Positions 1 through 12,193 of a stretch of DNA of 64,000 nucleotides are shown in pieces. Where the stretch lies: positions 57,305,949 through 57,369,948 of the forward strand of contig CM050449.1 of the NCBI GenBank assembly GCA_027563935.2, written 5' to 3'. Each line of letters begins with the position of its first letter. Positions within the stretch are counted from its first letter, which is position 1. The DNA comes from Costus lasius (lineage: Eukaryota > Streptophyta > Magnoliopsida > Zingiberales > Costaceae). Position numbers and translations under genes: made by a program. The notes below the pieces were generated by a model, which saw nothing but the letters and a program-made list of their open reading frames with translations, made no database searches and was not told where the DNA came from.

Positions 1-3000
1 AAATTTGTCTTTTGTATCTGTTAAGTTTGCTGCATGCTTACCTGTGTTACCTAAGGTGATGAACTATGTTGTGTCTGTGAGTACTCCCTTAGGAAAGTCA
101 TTATCTACAGACACTGTGTGTGCTGATTGTGTGGTGCATGTAGAGGGTTATGAGTTTCTAGTGGATTTAATCCTCCTAGACATGCAAGACTATGATGTCA
201 TTCTAGGTATGAATTGGTTGTCTTCACATCATGCCACTGTGGATTGCTTTGAGAAAGTAATCACCTTGAATCTGCTTGATGGGAGTCGGATTTTTGTGAG
301 AGGTCTAGTGTCAGACCAAGGACCACATGTGATATCTTTCCTGCAGGCCAGGAAGTTACTTGCTAGGGGGTGCAAGGGTTATCTTGCGCATGTTAAGGTA
401 CAGGATGATTCTACTTCTGATTTGACTCAGATGGCGGTGGTGAAAGAATTTCCTGATGTGTTCTCTGAAGAATTTTCAGGCTTGCCACCAATTAGAGAAG
501 TGGAGTTTGGCATTGAGTTGGCGCCGGGTACGGCACCTATCTCCAGAGCTCCTTATCGTATGGCTACTTCAGAGTTGGCCGAGCTTAAGAAACAACTGGA
601 GGAATTGCTAGAGAAAGGGTACATTCGGCCTAGTGCTTCTCCCTGGGGAGCGCCAGTGCTGTTTGTAAAGAAGAAAGATGGAACCCTGAGGATGTGTATA
701 GACTACAGGCAATTGAACCAAGTGACTATCAAGAATAAGTATCCTCTTCCCAGAATTGATGATCTATTTGATCAATTACAGGGAGCTACAGTGTTCTCTA
801 AGATTGATCTGAGATCAGGGTATTATCAGCTGAGGGTCAAGGATGAGGATATATTTAAGACTGCTTTCAGGACCAGGTATGGGCATTTTGAATTTTTAGT
901 TATGCCTTTTGGACTGACGAATGCACCTGCTGTCTTCATGGATTTGATGAACAGGGTATTCCATGAATTGCTTGACTCTTGTGTGGTAGTCTTTATAGAC
1001 GATATTTTGGTATACTCATGGACTACTTCAGATCATGTCAGTGACTTGCGCAGAGTGCTGGAGATTCTGAGGAAGAACCGGTTATATGCCAAGGCTAGTA
1101 AGTGTGAGTTTTGGCTAGAAAAGATCAGTTTCCTTGGGCATGTGATTTCTGGTCAGGGGGTGTCTGTGGATCTAGTTAAAGTGCAAGCTATCCTTGATTG
1201 GGGAAGACCGACTAGTGCTACTGAGATCAGAAGTTTCCTGGGTTTAGCAGGTTACTACCGGAGATTTGTTGAGGAATTCTCCAAGTTGGCGGGTCCTTTA
1301 ACTAAATTGACCAGAAAGGAGGCTAAGTTTATTTGGGATGATAAGTGTGAAGAGAGCTTTCAAGAGCTGAAAAGGAGGTTGACTAGTACACCAATCCTCA
1401 TTATTCCTAGTGATGGGGAAAGGTTTACTGTCTATACAGATGCTTCAGGCAAAGGGTTGGGTTGTGTCTTGATGCAGAAGGGTTCTGTAGTAGCCTATGC
1501 TTCGAGACAACTGAAGGAGTATGAGTTGAACTACCCTACTCATGATTTAGAGTTGGCGGCCGTAGTCTTTGCTTTGAAGATATGGCGCCACTATTTACTG
1601 GGTCAGGAGTTCGATTTGTTCACTGATCACCAGAGTCTCAAGTATATCTTCACCCAGAAGGAGTTGAATATGAGACAGAGAAGATGGATGGAGTTGATCA
1701 AAGACTATGACTTCTCTATTCAGTATCAGGCTGGAAAGGCCAATGTAGTGGCGGATGCTCTGAGCAGACATCCAGTTACTTCAGTAGCTGCTTTACGGGT
1801 TAGTGAGTGGCGGTTACTGCAGGAGTTCAGCGATCTCAGGATCAGTGTTACTCCTAGAGTTCAGTCTGGATATGTGGCTTTTCTCAGAGTACAGTCTGCT
1901 TTGTTGCAGAAGATCAGAGATCAGCAGTCTGTGGATCCGAGATTAGTTCAGATCAGGGATAGTTTGGTTGATGGAGCAGTTCAGGATTTTAGCCTGTCTG
2001 ATGATGGTATTCTTCGGTTTCGTGGAAGGGTATGTGTCCCTGAGGAACCGAGCTTGAGGAAAGAAATATTGGAGGACAGCCATAACTCCAAATATTCTCT
2101 ACATCCTGGTGTGACTAAGATGTATCAGGACCTTAAGAAAAATATTTGGTGGCCGGGTATGAAGAAAGAGGTATATGATTTTGTCTCTAGGTGTTTAACT
2201 TGTCAGACTGTAAAGGCTGAACACCAGAAGCCTGGTGGTTTATTGCAGCCTCTTCCTATTCCTGAGTGGAAGTGGGAATGCATCAGTATGGATTTTGTGT
2301 GTGGTTTGCCCAGAACCAGATTGGGTCATGATGCTATTTGGGTGATTGTTGATAGACTCACTAAATCAGCCCATTTTCTTCCGATTAAGATGACTTATTC
2401 TTTAGAGAGACTGGCTAGATTATACATTGATGAGATAGTCAGACTGCATGGAGTGCCGGTTGATATTGTGTCTGATAGGGACTCTCGGTTTTTGTCCAAA
2501 TTTTGGAAGAGTTTACAGGAGGGTTTGGGTACTAAGTTGAGTTTTAGTACAGCATACCATCCTCAGTCTGATGGCCAGACGGAGCGTACTATACAGACTC
2601 TAGAAGATTTGTTGAGAGCCTACGTGGTTGATTGGAGTTCTGAGTGGAACCGGGATCTATCTTTGATAGAGTTCACTTATAATAATAGCTTCCACTCTAG
2701 TATTCAGATGGCTCCTTATGAGGCTTTGTATGGGAGAAGGTGTAGGACTCCCTTGTGTTGGGAGGAAACTGGTGACAGAGTGATTTTGAGATCTGATGCA
2801 GTTCAGGAGACTACTGATAAGGTCAGAGAGATTCAGAATAAACTGAAGATTGCTCGGGACAGACAGAAGAGTTATGCTGACGACCGTCGTCGTTCCCTGG
2901 AGTTTATGGTAGGGGATCATGTTTTCTTAAAGGTGTCACCTACTAAGGGTGTTATGAGGTTTGGCAAAAAGGGCAAGTTGAGCCCTAGGTTTGTAGGCCC

Positions 3001-3379
3001 TTTTGACATTATTGAGAGAATTGGTCCAGTGGCTTACCGGTTAGCTTTACCTCCTGCTTTGGATCATGTGCATAATGTATTCCATGTCTCTGCTTTGAGG
3101 AAATATCATCCTGATCCATCTCATGTATTGGAGTTGGAACCTCTTCAGATTCAGAGTGACTTGACATTTGAGGAAGGACCTCTCCGGATTGTGGATAGAA
3201 AGGATAAAGTTCTGAGGAACAAGACTATACCTTTGGTAAAGGTTATCTGGGGAAATCAGTCGGTTGAGGAGGCGACTTGGGAGACTGAAGCGGATATGAG
3301 GAGTTTTATGCTTATCTTTTTGATGATATGGATGCTGAGCTTTAGAGGACTAAAGCTTTATAAGGAGGGAGGGATGTAA
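1..3379 (+). CDS. Ty3/gypsy chromovirus polyprotein (pol), 5' end outside the window
   Basis: This frame encodes the enzymes that copy and integrate the element. It is open from the first base, so the start and the protease Asp triad lie upstream. Numbering from base 5, residues 1-100 are the C-terminal protease half (motif DVILGMNWL). Reverse transcriptase covers about 190-370 with catalytic FIDDILVYS (D332, D333). RNase H begins near 475 (YTDAS, D479). Integrase has a His/Cys zinc region near 695-740 and then D763, D824 and E860, which gives D,D-35-E spacing. A chromodomain-like tail lies at about 1050-1100 (ending in ATWETE), the mark of the chromovirus branch; Tekay/Del type is my inference. 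There is no internal stop over about 1,120 codons, so the copy looks young. The stop codon lies inside the 3' LTR, three bases past its first base pair. Gag is not in the window. Confidence 0.95.
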   Translation, partial: NLSFVSVKFAACLPVLPKVMNYVVSVSTPLGKSLSTDTVCADCVVHVEGYEFLVDLILLDMQDYDVILGMNWLSSHHATVDCFEKVITLNLLDGSRIFVRGLVSDQGPHVISFLQARKLLARGCKGYLAHVKVQDDSTSDLTQMAVVKEFPDVFSEEFSGLPPIREVEFGIELAPGTAPISRAPYRMATSELAELKKQLEELLEKGYIRPSASPWGAPVLFVKKKDGTLRMCIDYRQLNQVTIKNKYPLPRIDDLFDQLQGATVFSKIDLRSGYYQLRVKDEDIFKTAFRTRYGHFEFLVMPFGLTNAPAVFMDLMNRVFHELLDSCVVVFIDDILVYSWTTSDHVSDLRRVLEILRKNRLYAKASKCEFWLEKISFLGHVISGQGVSVDLVKVQAILDWGRPTSATEIRSFLGLAGYYRRFVEEFSKLAGPLTKLTRKEAKFIWDDKCEESFQELKRRLTSTPILIIPSDGERFTVYTDASGKGLGCVLMQKGSVVAYASRQLKEYELNYPTHDLELAAVVFALKIWRHYLLGQEFDLFTDHQSLKYIFTQKELNMRQRRWMELIKDYDFSIQYQAGKANVVADALSRHPVTSVAALRVSEWRLLQEFSDLRISVTPRVQSGYVAFLRVQSALLQKIRDQQSVDPRLVQIRDSLVDGAVQDFSLSDDGILRFRGRVCVPEEPSLRKEILEDSHNSKYSLHPGVTKMYQDLKKNIWWPGMKKEVYDFVSRCLTCQTVKAEHQKPGGLLQPLPIPEWKWECISMDFVCGLPRTRLGHDAIWVIVDRLTKSAHFLPIKMTYSLERLARLYIDEIVRLHGVPVDIVSDRDSRFLSKFWKSLQEGLGTKLSFSTAYHPQSDGQTERTIQTLEDLLRAYVVDWSSEWNRDLSLIEFTYNNSFHSSIQMAPYEALYGRRCRTPLCWEETGDRVILRSDAVQETTDKVREIQNKLKIARDRQKSYADDRRRSLEFMVGDHVFLKVSPTKGVMRFGKKGKLSPRFVGPFDIIERIGPVAYRLALPPALDHVHNVFHVSALRKYHPDPSHVLELEPLQIQSDLTFEEGPLRIVDRKDKVLRNKTIPLVKVIWGNQSVEEATWETEADMRSFMLIFLMIWMLSFRGLKLYKEGGM
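3362..3374 (+). other. Polypurine tract of the gypsy element
   Basis: A run of purines (AAGGAGGGAGGGA) directly abuts the TGTAAG start of the LTR. This is the usual primer position for plus-strand DNA synthesis. It lies inside the last codons of pol. Confidence 0.85.
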
Positions 3380-4220
3380 GATCCAAGGATCTTAAGTCCT
3401 GGTAAACATTATTTTGATTTTGTCTAAAATTATTGACTGTGATATTTTTCTATGTATTGGTCGTTAATAGTTAATTAACTAGAGATTTTTGGTTGTTAAT
3501 TTATTGTAAATTAATTAGAGATTATTTATTTGATTATTAGCTGTTAATTTATGATAAATTATTATTGGTTGCTAATTTATGATAAATTAATTAGAGCTTA
3601 GTGGTTAATTAAATCCTTATTGGATGTTAATTAAATCCTTATTGGATTTTCATTAAGTGAGTGGTTAAATGGATTAAAACCTATGTGAATTAGCTAATTG
3701 GGTTTAAAATTCGATTTTATTAGTTAAATGGGTTAAACCCTATTTGAATTAATGGGTTAATGGGTTAAAAATTTAAAACCAAAATTTTGAGTTAGTAATT
3801 TCGGTTAGGGTAGAGTTTGTGGCGAAATTTTTGGCTTGAGGAAATCTTGGGGCGGCTAGGGCAAGGAAGAAGACGATCTTGGTGTTCTTGAAGAGTTCTT
3901 GGCGATTTTCTCCATCTTCTTCCTCTTGGCGAATTTCCTTGAGGTGAAACTTCCTTGGTGAGTTCTTGGAGATCCTTTGGGCGACATCAAGGCTTTAGGC
4001 GAGTTTTTTGGGAAGATTTTAACCTTAGATTCTCGGTTTAAGAGGTGAGTGGAATGTCTTCTTTGACCTATGAATTTAGTTGTGTTTGTGACATGATACA
4101 TTTGAGTTCTTGGAATTTCTACCATGTTAAAACCAAATTTAGGGGATGAAAACCAAAATTGAGATGTTCTTTCATGTAAACCGAATTCTTGATAATTTTC
4201 ATGATAATCCGAAATCTTGA

Positions 4221-4333
4221 TATTATTTATGAAAAACCGAAATTTAACATGTTTACATGAGGATAATTATTCATGACAACTGAAATTTGGTATTATTTAT
4301 GAAAAACCGAAATTAACATGTTTACATGAGGAT
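4221..4333 (+). repeat. Direct repeat in the gypsy LTR
   Basis: Two copies of a roughly 43-bp block starting TATTATTTATGAAAAACCG, at 4221 and 4291, separated by 27 bases. They differ by about one base. Confidence 0.8.
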
Positions 4334-5068
4334 TATAAAGACAATTACATGTTATAATTTTATGTTGATGTTATGGAATTTAGGTAGTTTTAAATTAGTG
4401 AATTTTGAGCATGACATTCTTGTTAACTAGAGTTTAAATTTTAAATAGATGACATGTTGTAAAACCGTGGGTTAGATGTGTTGTAATGATTTTTGGATGT
4501 GTGTTAATTACAATCCATGACTGTTTATTTAGGTGTGTAACATGTTATTTAATTTAGGTGTGTGGCCTGTTATTTAATTGTTTGAGAAATTTGGGTGATA
4601 ACCTAGCAAGGTTTGACTAAACTAATCAGCATGAAATCTAAGGACTACACTATATTATGTGATATTCGAATATGAAATATTATGTGTTATGTTATGTGAT
4701 TTTCGAATAGTATGGGTTATGTGAATTTTGTACAATATGTGTTATGTGATGGATTATGTGAATTTGGAATATTATGTGTTATGTGTTGGTTAGGACTATG
4801 GCTAAGTGTAACCGTGTACTCATAGGATAGTCCTTATGTGATATGTTAAGGGTTTGAATTTCAGCCCTGTATTTGATATGTGAGGAGGTTGATGTTCAGC
4901 CTGCCTATTATGATTATTGTGATGGGGGTTGATGTTCAGCCTGCCCGGTATGATTTTTGTGATGACTATCCTAGAGTCTAGTTGACACTTAGGAGTCCAC
5001 CTTTATGAAATATGATATAAGATGTGTTTGTTGTCCAGTAGGAACCTTTTGGGAGAACGAGTTTTGAC

Positions 5069-5275
5069 GCAAAGTGCCATGTCTTGGTCGGACAGGGGCC
5101 ACCTCTTGATGTCATCACTCTCTTTATGTGATATAGGGTGTCGTAGAGCAAAGTGCCACGTCGTGACCCGGCGGGGGCCACCTCTTGAATCTACACACAA
5201 GCCATCGATGTGTTTATGGGGTGTTTTAGAGCAAAGTGCCACGTCGTGACCTGGCGGGGGCCACCTCTTGATTCT
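5069..5275 (+). repeat. Three tandem units of about 80 bp in the gypsy LTR
   Basis: Units start GCAAAGTGCCA at 5069, 5148 and 5231, and each continues to GGGGCCACCTCTTGA. Units two and three share CACGTCGTGACC; the first has diverged. The related solo LTR carries a clear unit near 47900-47945 and a diverged one near 47815-47850, so copy number varies. Confidence 0.85.
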
Positions 5276-6189
5276 ACTCACTGTCCATGTTTATGTGTTG
5301 CACGAGATTTTGCAGTTCCCAGTGCTTAGGCCAAAGCCGGGTTAGACCATATTGGTCACTACTGAATATGCTGGACAACTAGGTTAACTAAGTATTGGTG
5401 TGTTTAGTTGGTTTAGAGTATAACTCTAGAACCTGAGTTTGTTTAGAACCTGAGTTTGTTATATGTTGGTGTGTACATCTGGCTGTTTATATGACTTCTG
5501 TATTTAATCTTGTTGTATATTGACATAATGTTCTGTTAAAGATTTTTAAAATAATCTGCCTATATTTTTGAGTGTATGTTATGGATGGTCGATTTAGACT
5601 ATCCACTCACTGGGCTGTGTAGCTCACCCCTCACTATTTTCAGGCATAGAGCAGGGGCGCATTTCTTGAGTTAGCATTGGCGTGGACATTATGCTAGTTT
5701 GCTGTGATTATATTTAAGAACTTTTGTGCTTAAATATGAGGCCGGTTGTGGCCGAACTATATGAGTTATACGAACTATATGAATGACGTGAACTATGTGA
5801 AATTTGTGTTGCCAGATTGTGGCAGTTAAATGAGTTTGATTTTTGTGTCACCGCGGGCCTCAGCCTGGTTTCGGTGTTTGGTATGAGTTTATAAAATCGA
5901 CTTTGTGGCTTTGCTTTGAATTTCGAATCGAATTGTATTTATGCCATCGGATTTGATATAACTGTTGCCTTGCATATGTCTAGTGCAAGGATTGCGTGGT
6001 GGCAGGTACCCTTATGTGATTTATGAGATTTGTGTTTTGTGGATATTTATGTATGGGTTTGTGGAAATTTTCAGATCGTGTTTTCTTGAACTCGGTTTTA
6101 CCTAGCATATGAATCGATCTTATATGAAACATCCTGTATCATTCATGAATTGTGCCATTAGTTTGGGGTTAAGATAACGGGATGTAACA

Positions 6190-7018
6190 ACGATAACTAA
6201 CGTTATCACGATCAGTGAGGGGTATCTAGCAACACATCACTGTCTCCCGATATAAAGAAAAGAGTCTTCCAAGACTACACCCAAACCATAGCACAAGTGT
6301 GAATCAACTCACAAGGCATGCATATTTCCTTTACCACTGGATGTTCTTATTGGACAAGCGTGTCAAGCTTGTAACTCCAATATGATGAGCATGATTAGAT
6401 CAGATGAACATAGTCACCTGGGTATGGCCATACTCTTTTCTCAATCATCTCATCCAGGGGGCCCCTTTAGAACATCACACTCCAATTAAGGAGACGGCAA
6501 TCCTATGTCTATCACTAGTGCCCTAACCTGACTCAAGCTCACCATCCAAGATAGTCTATAATCATTATGTTTCAAATGATATTGAACTACCTCAAAACAA
6601 TGACAATCATCATTTAGAAAACACAAGTGATCTCAAGTCAAAGGAAATGTGCCACTTGTTGCATTGAAGGATTATTCACATTGTGATTGAATATCCTAGT
6701 AGGGTCTGTCCAGTACATCCAATGTACCCATGAGTCTACATCTTATTCCATGCTCGAAGCATCCTATAAGATTAGAACACATATTAGTCTTAACCATATC
6801 AAGGCTGTCTCATGTTCACCAAGATATCTCGACTAAGGACTTTACAGCATGTCAGCCCAGCTGAACAGCTTTGAGACATTATTCAGAAGTACACTTATTG
6901 CAGCAGACAATGTAACAAACTGAATAACAACCATGCCTTTATAAACATAAGAGTTTATTACATGATACTGATACATTCCCAAGGCCTCAAACATTAGCCT
7001 TAAGGGCATACCCCAACA
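6190..7018 (-). repeat. Copia LTR, 5' half (TGTTGGGG family), interrupted by the gypsy element
   Basis: The reverse complement matches the first half of the LTR of copia A, from its conserved GATAAC/GTTATC hairpin (6192-6207) to the TGTTGGGG terminus at 7018. The missing remainder should lie left of the gypsy element, outside the window. Short open frames here are LTR sequence and recur in every copy. Confidence 0.85.
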
Positions 7019-8693
7019 AGGGTCCCCTAGACAAGGGGATGAAACCCTAATAGGCACATGTAAGGGATTTAAACAGCGGAAGAGGGTTTCTAGATCTATT
7101 GCATGGTTTACGATCAACGTTAAAATGATTACATACAAGAGAAGAAATCATACCGATGCCATTTCTAGATGGCGTCTTGGAAGCAAAGATCGAAATGGAT
7201 CTTCTCCAGAGATGACGCACACAAGATGAGTCTTGGCCCCTCCTTGTCGCCCCTTGTGCTAGCAAGGATCGTCCAAGTATCCTGACCGAATGGAAGGGAA
7301 GAGATGAGAAATCCTATGCTTGGCGAGAGCTCCTCTTTTCGTTCACACCTTCACACGCAAGAGATGCCAGTGTCGAAAAGCCCAAAGAGGCGTCAAGAGA
7401 GCGTGAGCATTGAGAACGTGAGAGTCATGGTCACGTTTAGAGACATGCTTTCTAAAAATAGAAAAGTCTCAACGTTCATGCGACCACAACTTACCCCAAT
7501 CGCAAAATGACTCTTCATTTGAACCATGCGCTCATCCAATGAGCTGGTTCAATTCGGTTTGGTTCAAGAAACCAAACAACCCAAGCCATTAGTCCAGATT
7601 ACAATAAACCCCTGAGGCTTAAGATCTGACCGTTGATCTCTCGATGCTCCTGATCTCACCGATCTAGCATCCATTCTCTCAATCGAAGCTTACCGATCTT
7701 AAGCCCTAATCAATTAAACATGATCAGACCAGATCTCACTCACAATCAGAGATTAAATCCCTTTAAACTGAACCTAAACAATTCAGTCCACACGATCTGA
7801 CTTAAGTAAGCCATATCATCAAATTGTGCGACCCTAAGGGTTTCCTTTAAATGTCGGTAACGATAACTTACGTCATCACGATCAGCGAGGGGTATCTAGC
7901 AACACATCACTGTCTCCCGATATAAAGGAAAGAGTCTTCCAAGACTACACCCAAACCACAGCACAAGTGTGAATCAACTCACTAGGCATACATGTTTCCT
8001 TTGCCACTGGATGTTCTTATTGGACAAGCCTGTCAAGGTTGTAACTCCAATATGATGAGCATGATTAGATCAGATGAACATAGTCACCTGGGTATGGCCA
8101 TACACTTTCTCAATCATCTCATCCAAGGGGGCCCTTTAGAACATCACACTCCAATGAAGGAGACGGCGATCCTTTATCTATCACTAGTGCCCTAACATGA
8201 CTCAAGCTCACCATCCAAGATAGTCTATAACCATTATGTTTCAAATGATATTGAACTACCTCAAAACAATGACAATCATCATTTAGAAACACAAGTGATC
8301 TCAAGTCCGAGGAAATGTGCCACTTGTTGCAATCAAGGATTATTCACATTGTGACAAGCAATTGAATATCCTAGTAGGGTCTGTCCAGTACATCCAATGT
8401 ACCCATGAGTCTACATCTTATTCCATGCTCGAAGCATCCTATAAGATTAGAATACATATTAGTCTCAATCATATCAAGGCTGTCTCATGTTCACCAAGAT
8501 ATCTCGACTAAGGACAAAAGTGCATGTCAGCCTAGCTGAACAGCATTGAGACATTATTCAGAAGTATATGTATTGCAGCAGATAATATATCAACCTGAAT
8601 AACAACCATTGCCTTTATAAACATAAGAGTTTATACATGATACTGATACAATCCCAAGGCCTCAAACATTAGCCTTAAGGGCATACCCCAACA
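7019..8693 (-). repeat. Copia LTR (TGTTGGGG family), nearly complete
   Basis: The reverse complement runs from the TGTTGGGG terminus at 8693 to an AGGGTCCCC end at 7019 that lacks only the last three bases of the usual ...CTACA-type end. It abuts the neighbouring LTR copy at 7018 directly. It has no primer site or coding sequence of its own. Its 5' end meets a plus-strand copy head to head at 8693/8694. Confidence 0.85.
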
Positions 8694-10322
8694 GTATAAA
8701 CTCTTTGTTTATAAAGGCAATGGTTATTATTCAGGTTGTTACATCATCTGCTGCAATATGTATACTTCTGAATAATGTCTCAATGCTGTTCAGCTAGGCT
8801 GACATGCAGTTAAGTCCTTAGTCGAGATATCTTGGTGAACTTGAGACAGCCTTGATATGATTGAGACTAATATGTGTTCTAATCTTATAGGATGCTTCGA
8901 GCATGGAATAAGATGTAGACTCATGGGTACATTGGATGTACTGGACAGACCCTACTAGGATATTCAATTGTTTGTCACAATGTGAATAATCCTTATATTC
9001 AAACAAGTGGCATATGTCCTCTGACTTGAGATCACTTGTGTTTCTAAATGATGATTGTCATTGTTTTGAGGTAGTTCAATATCATTTGAGACATAATGGT
9101 TATAGACTATCTTGGATAATGATCATGAGTCAGGTTAGGACACTAGTGATAGATATAGGATTGCCGTCTCCTTAATAGGAGTGTGATGTTCTAAAGGGGC
9201 CCCCCTGGATGAAATGATTGAGAAAGTGTATGGCCATACCCAGATGACTATGTTCATCTGATCTAATCATTCTCATCATATTGGAGTTACAGGCTTGACA
9301 CGCTTGTCCAATAAGAACATCCAGTGGCAAAGGAATCAAGTATGCCTAGTGAAGTGGATTCACACTTGTGCTGTGGTTTGGGTGTAGTCTTGGAAGACTC
9401 TTTCCTTTATATCGGGAGATAGTGATGTGTTGCTAGATACCCCTCACTGATCATGATAACGAAAGTTATCGTTACCGACATTTAAAGGAAACCCTTAGGG
9501 TCGCACAATTTGATGATATGGCTTACTTAAGTCAAATCGTGTGGACTGAATTGTTTTGGTTCAGTATAAAGGAGTTTAAACTCTGATTGTAAGTGAGATC
9601 TGGTCTGATCATGTTTGATTGATTAGGGCTTGAGATCGGTAAGCTTCGACCGAGAGTATTGATGCTAGATCGGTGAGATCAAGAGCATCAAGAGATGAAC
9701 GGTTAGAACTTGAACCATTTGGTTCAAAGAGATCTAGACCGTGGCTTAGGCTGATTTGGTTCGATCTTTGAACCAAATGCATTGGACCGAATTGGATTGA
9801 ATCGGTTCACACATGTGTGAACGCATGGTTCAATATGAAAGCGTTTTGGGCGGTTTGCATTGAGTGGGCGCATGGCTTCATGACTTTCCATATTTGGAAG
9901 TCATGTAACGCCACATCTCTACACGACGCCTCAACCCATCTTCGGTTCTTGTCTTGTCGCCTATCCACTCTTGCGTTGTCTTGGCTTCACGAAAAAGAGG
10001 AAGAAGAGCTTCATTGCCCTAGCCGCAAGAGATCTCATCTCCTCCACACAAAGGACTCCTTGAAGCTTTGCTAGCACAAAGACGCCAAGGGAGTAGCCAT
10101 CTCTCATCTTGTGTGCGCGACTTTGGAGGAGAGCCAATTCGCCCTCTTGCTTCCAAGGCACCATCCAAGCGATGGCTATGGTATGATCCATTGTTGTTCT
10201 ACACAAGTCCATGAAAATTAATCATATGACATGCATTCGATCTTAGAAACCTGAATATCCGCTTGCAAATTCATGATATGCGCCCCCTTAGGGTTTCGCC
10301 CCCCTTAGATTTAGGGGATCTT
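8694..10322 (+). repeat. Copia LTR (TGTTGGGG family), both ends truncated
   Basis: Plus-strand copy lacking roughly the first 60 bases; it begins in the GTTTATAAAGGCA block. It can be followed through the GATAAC/GTTATC hairpin region to the 3' GCGCCCCCTTAGGG block, then stops matching near 10322. No primer site follows. Together with 7019-8693 it forms a 3.3-kb inverted repeat with essentially no spacer. Confidence 0.8.
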
Positions 10323-10631
10323 CAGCACACGGGTAGGGTTTTCACCAAACCCGTGTGCCGCCGACTTGCTGCTCCAAACCTGCGTCCCTTCCGGTGAAAT
10401 CCCTCCTCTTCAACACTCAAGGACGATTACTTCCCCCCTGATTTGAGTTTCCCACAAGGTTTGCGCCTGTATCACCTCTAATTCGCGACAGATTTCGGTC
10501 TTCTCTTTCACTTGAAGTTTTTCTGCCACCTATTCTTCATCTCGTTCGCCGATTTTCACCGTTTCTTCCAGCCGACCTCTTTTTCCTTTGCAACTTCACC
10601 ACAGATTTTGAACGTCCCACATTGTTCTTTC
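10323..10631 (+). other. Leader-like stretch before the ATHILA ORF-1 remnant
   Basis: Non-coding. Its start holds a perfect 10-bp inverted repeat (GCACACGGGT at 10325 and ACCCGTGTGC at 10349, 14-base loop). The rest is C/T-rich and resembles the untranslated region that precedes the Athila-type frame. A frame open from 10512 joins the one starting at ATG 10632. Confidence 0.5.
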
Positions 10632-11954
10632 ATGGCCCCTAAGCTTAAGACAGTCGTGTCTCGACGCCTCGATCCATGCACCATCTACGAGTCTTCTATG
10701 GAGAACGAGCAGCACACCCCTTCTCCGCTGTCAGGATCTCCTCTGCCACTTGCCACCATGCACCGAGAAGAACCTTCCTCCTCTAGGTAGCAGCATGCTT
10801 CATCCCACCGACCTCAGCTCTACACATCATCGCCGAACGAGTTCAGCATCATCTTCTGTAATGCTGAGTAAGAGGAACGGTATAATCTTCTCCTCCAACG
10901 CAGGGTGCTCAACACCCGTTATCTAGACAAAGGAACCTTGGGCATGCTGGGCCTCCTTGAGGATGTAGAGTTTATGTATTCCAATGTTGGTTGGGAACAG
11001 TTTATGCATATGGCATTTCCTACCTACATCGGAGTCACATTGGAATTCTTCAGCTCTATAGATGTGAAGGCCAACACAATTATCGACCAGGACCCCAGGC
11101 GCCTCTCCTTTTAGCTTGGCAACATTGAGCATTCTCTTTCCCTCTCCCAGCTGCACGAAATCTATGGTTTTCTAGAACCTTGCACACGCAAGATACCTAC
11201 ATAATATAGCGAGCAAGCCTTTTGGGGAGCAATCACTAATGAACACATCTATTCGGCACGTGTCACCCGGGTGTCCAGCATTTACAACCCAGCTATCCGA
11301 TATGTCCACCATGTCCTCGCTCACACCATCTTCGCTAGTGGGGAGAGTGATGGTATGGTGCACCAATCTGAGTTGTATTACTTATGGTGTATGCTACATG
11401 GTTTCAGGGTTGACTCAGGTTATTACTTGGCGAAACAATTCAGTCGCATCGCCCACTCTCACAAAGGGGCGATCGTCATGGGGGGATTGATTACACCACT
11501 AGCTGTTTCCCTAGAGGTTATCCCTTACGGCACTATGGAAGCAAGTGGAAACAACTAGCTTGAGATTGAGTCGTGCATTTCCATAAAACTTATTATACGC
11601 CGGGGCGACTCCTACTGCCTGACGTTCAAGGGAAGCCAGTTCTCCCTCCCATTGTTGAACCCAGAGCACACCACCATGTGCGTGATAGCCAACTGGCACA
11701 TTCAGCCTATCGCCGACCCCCAGCCAGACCCCATGGACACCGCACCTCCAGCCCCTGATGCCTTTCATTTTGGTGGCTCCTCATGTAGAATTTTGAAAAT
11801 TTCATATACATGGTACACGGTTTTTCTAAGTAGGAAAAATTGTAGGTCTTTTGTTCCTTACCTCTATTCAACTTCCTTTGGTTCTTCATCTCTTCACATG
11901 ATAGGGATAGACCCATATGTGGAAGAGATAATTTCTCCTCTCATGGTGGGATAG
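10632..11954 (+). pseudogene. Decayed ATHILA ORF-1-like gene
   Basis: One reading frame can be followed from ATG 10632 to 11954. It is broken by in-frame stops (10788, 10872, 11112, 11202 and 11556 among them) and I saw no frameshift. Readable blocks match the plant retroelement family usually called ATHILA ORF-1: a RYLD..L..LGLLEDV block near 10916, then VGWEQFMHMAFPTY, TLEF, IRYVHHVLAHTIF near 11300, LYYLWCMLHG, GYYLAKQF and GAIVMGGLITPLA. The ending is proline-rich (about 11700-11770). The function of this protein family is not established. It sits between a copia LTR and an Athila-type LTR, which fits the 3' part of an old Athila-like element. Identification is by remembered family pattern, not by a search. 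Confidence 0.7.
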
Positions 11955-12193
11955 ATCCATCATGAGAGACTTGTTGAGATTATGCAGGGCATGGACTGGG
12001 TGAATGCACTAATCTGAACAAGTTAGGCATTGCAAGGAAGGCAACAAGTATGCCTCTTGTAGACTCCTGAGAGAAATAAAGAACTAAAGATTTGTGATAA
12101 GGGGTGAAGGAAGAAAGACATGTTTTGATGAAAAACCTAAAATTTTAGATTTTTGTATTTTTCATGAGCATATAGAATTGCATGAGATAGTAC
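11955..12193. other. AT-rich tail before the Athila-like LTR
   Basis: No coding sequence recognised. There is a purine-rich run near 12099-12118 (AAGGGGTGAAGGAAGAAAGA), but it is about 75 bases from the LTR edge, too far for a working polypurine tract of that LTR. The last five bases are AGTAC, repeated at 29774-29778. Confidence 0.5.

Larger units (their letters stand above)
3375..6189 (+). repeat. 3' LTR of the gypsy chromovirus (about 2.8 kb)
   Basis: It begins TGTAAGATCC after the polypurine tract and ends GGATGTAACA. The ends were confirmed by the inverted solo LTR of the same family at 46930-49639, which has matching termini. It is very AT-rich at the start, with repeated TTAATT tracts, and contains short tandem repeats (separate entries). 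It lies inside a minus-strand copia LTR whose sequence resumes at 6190. The element's target duplication cannot be checked because the 5' LTR is off the window. Confidence 0.9.
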
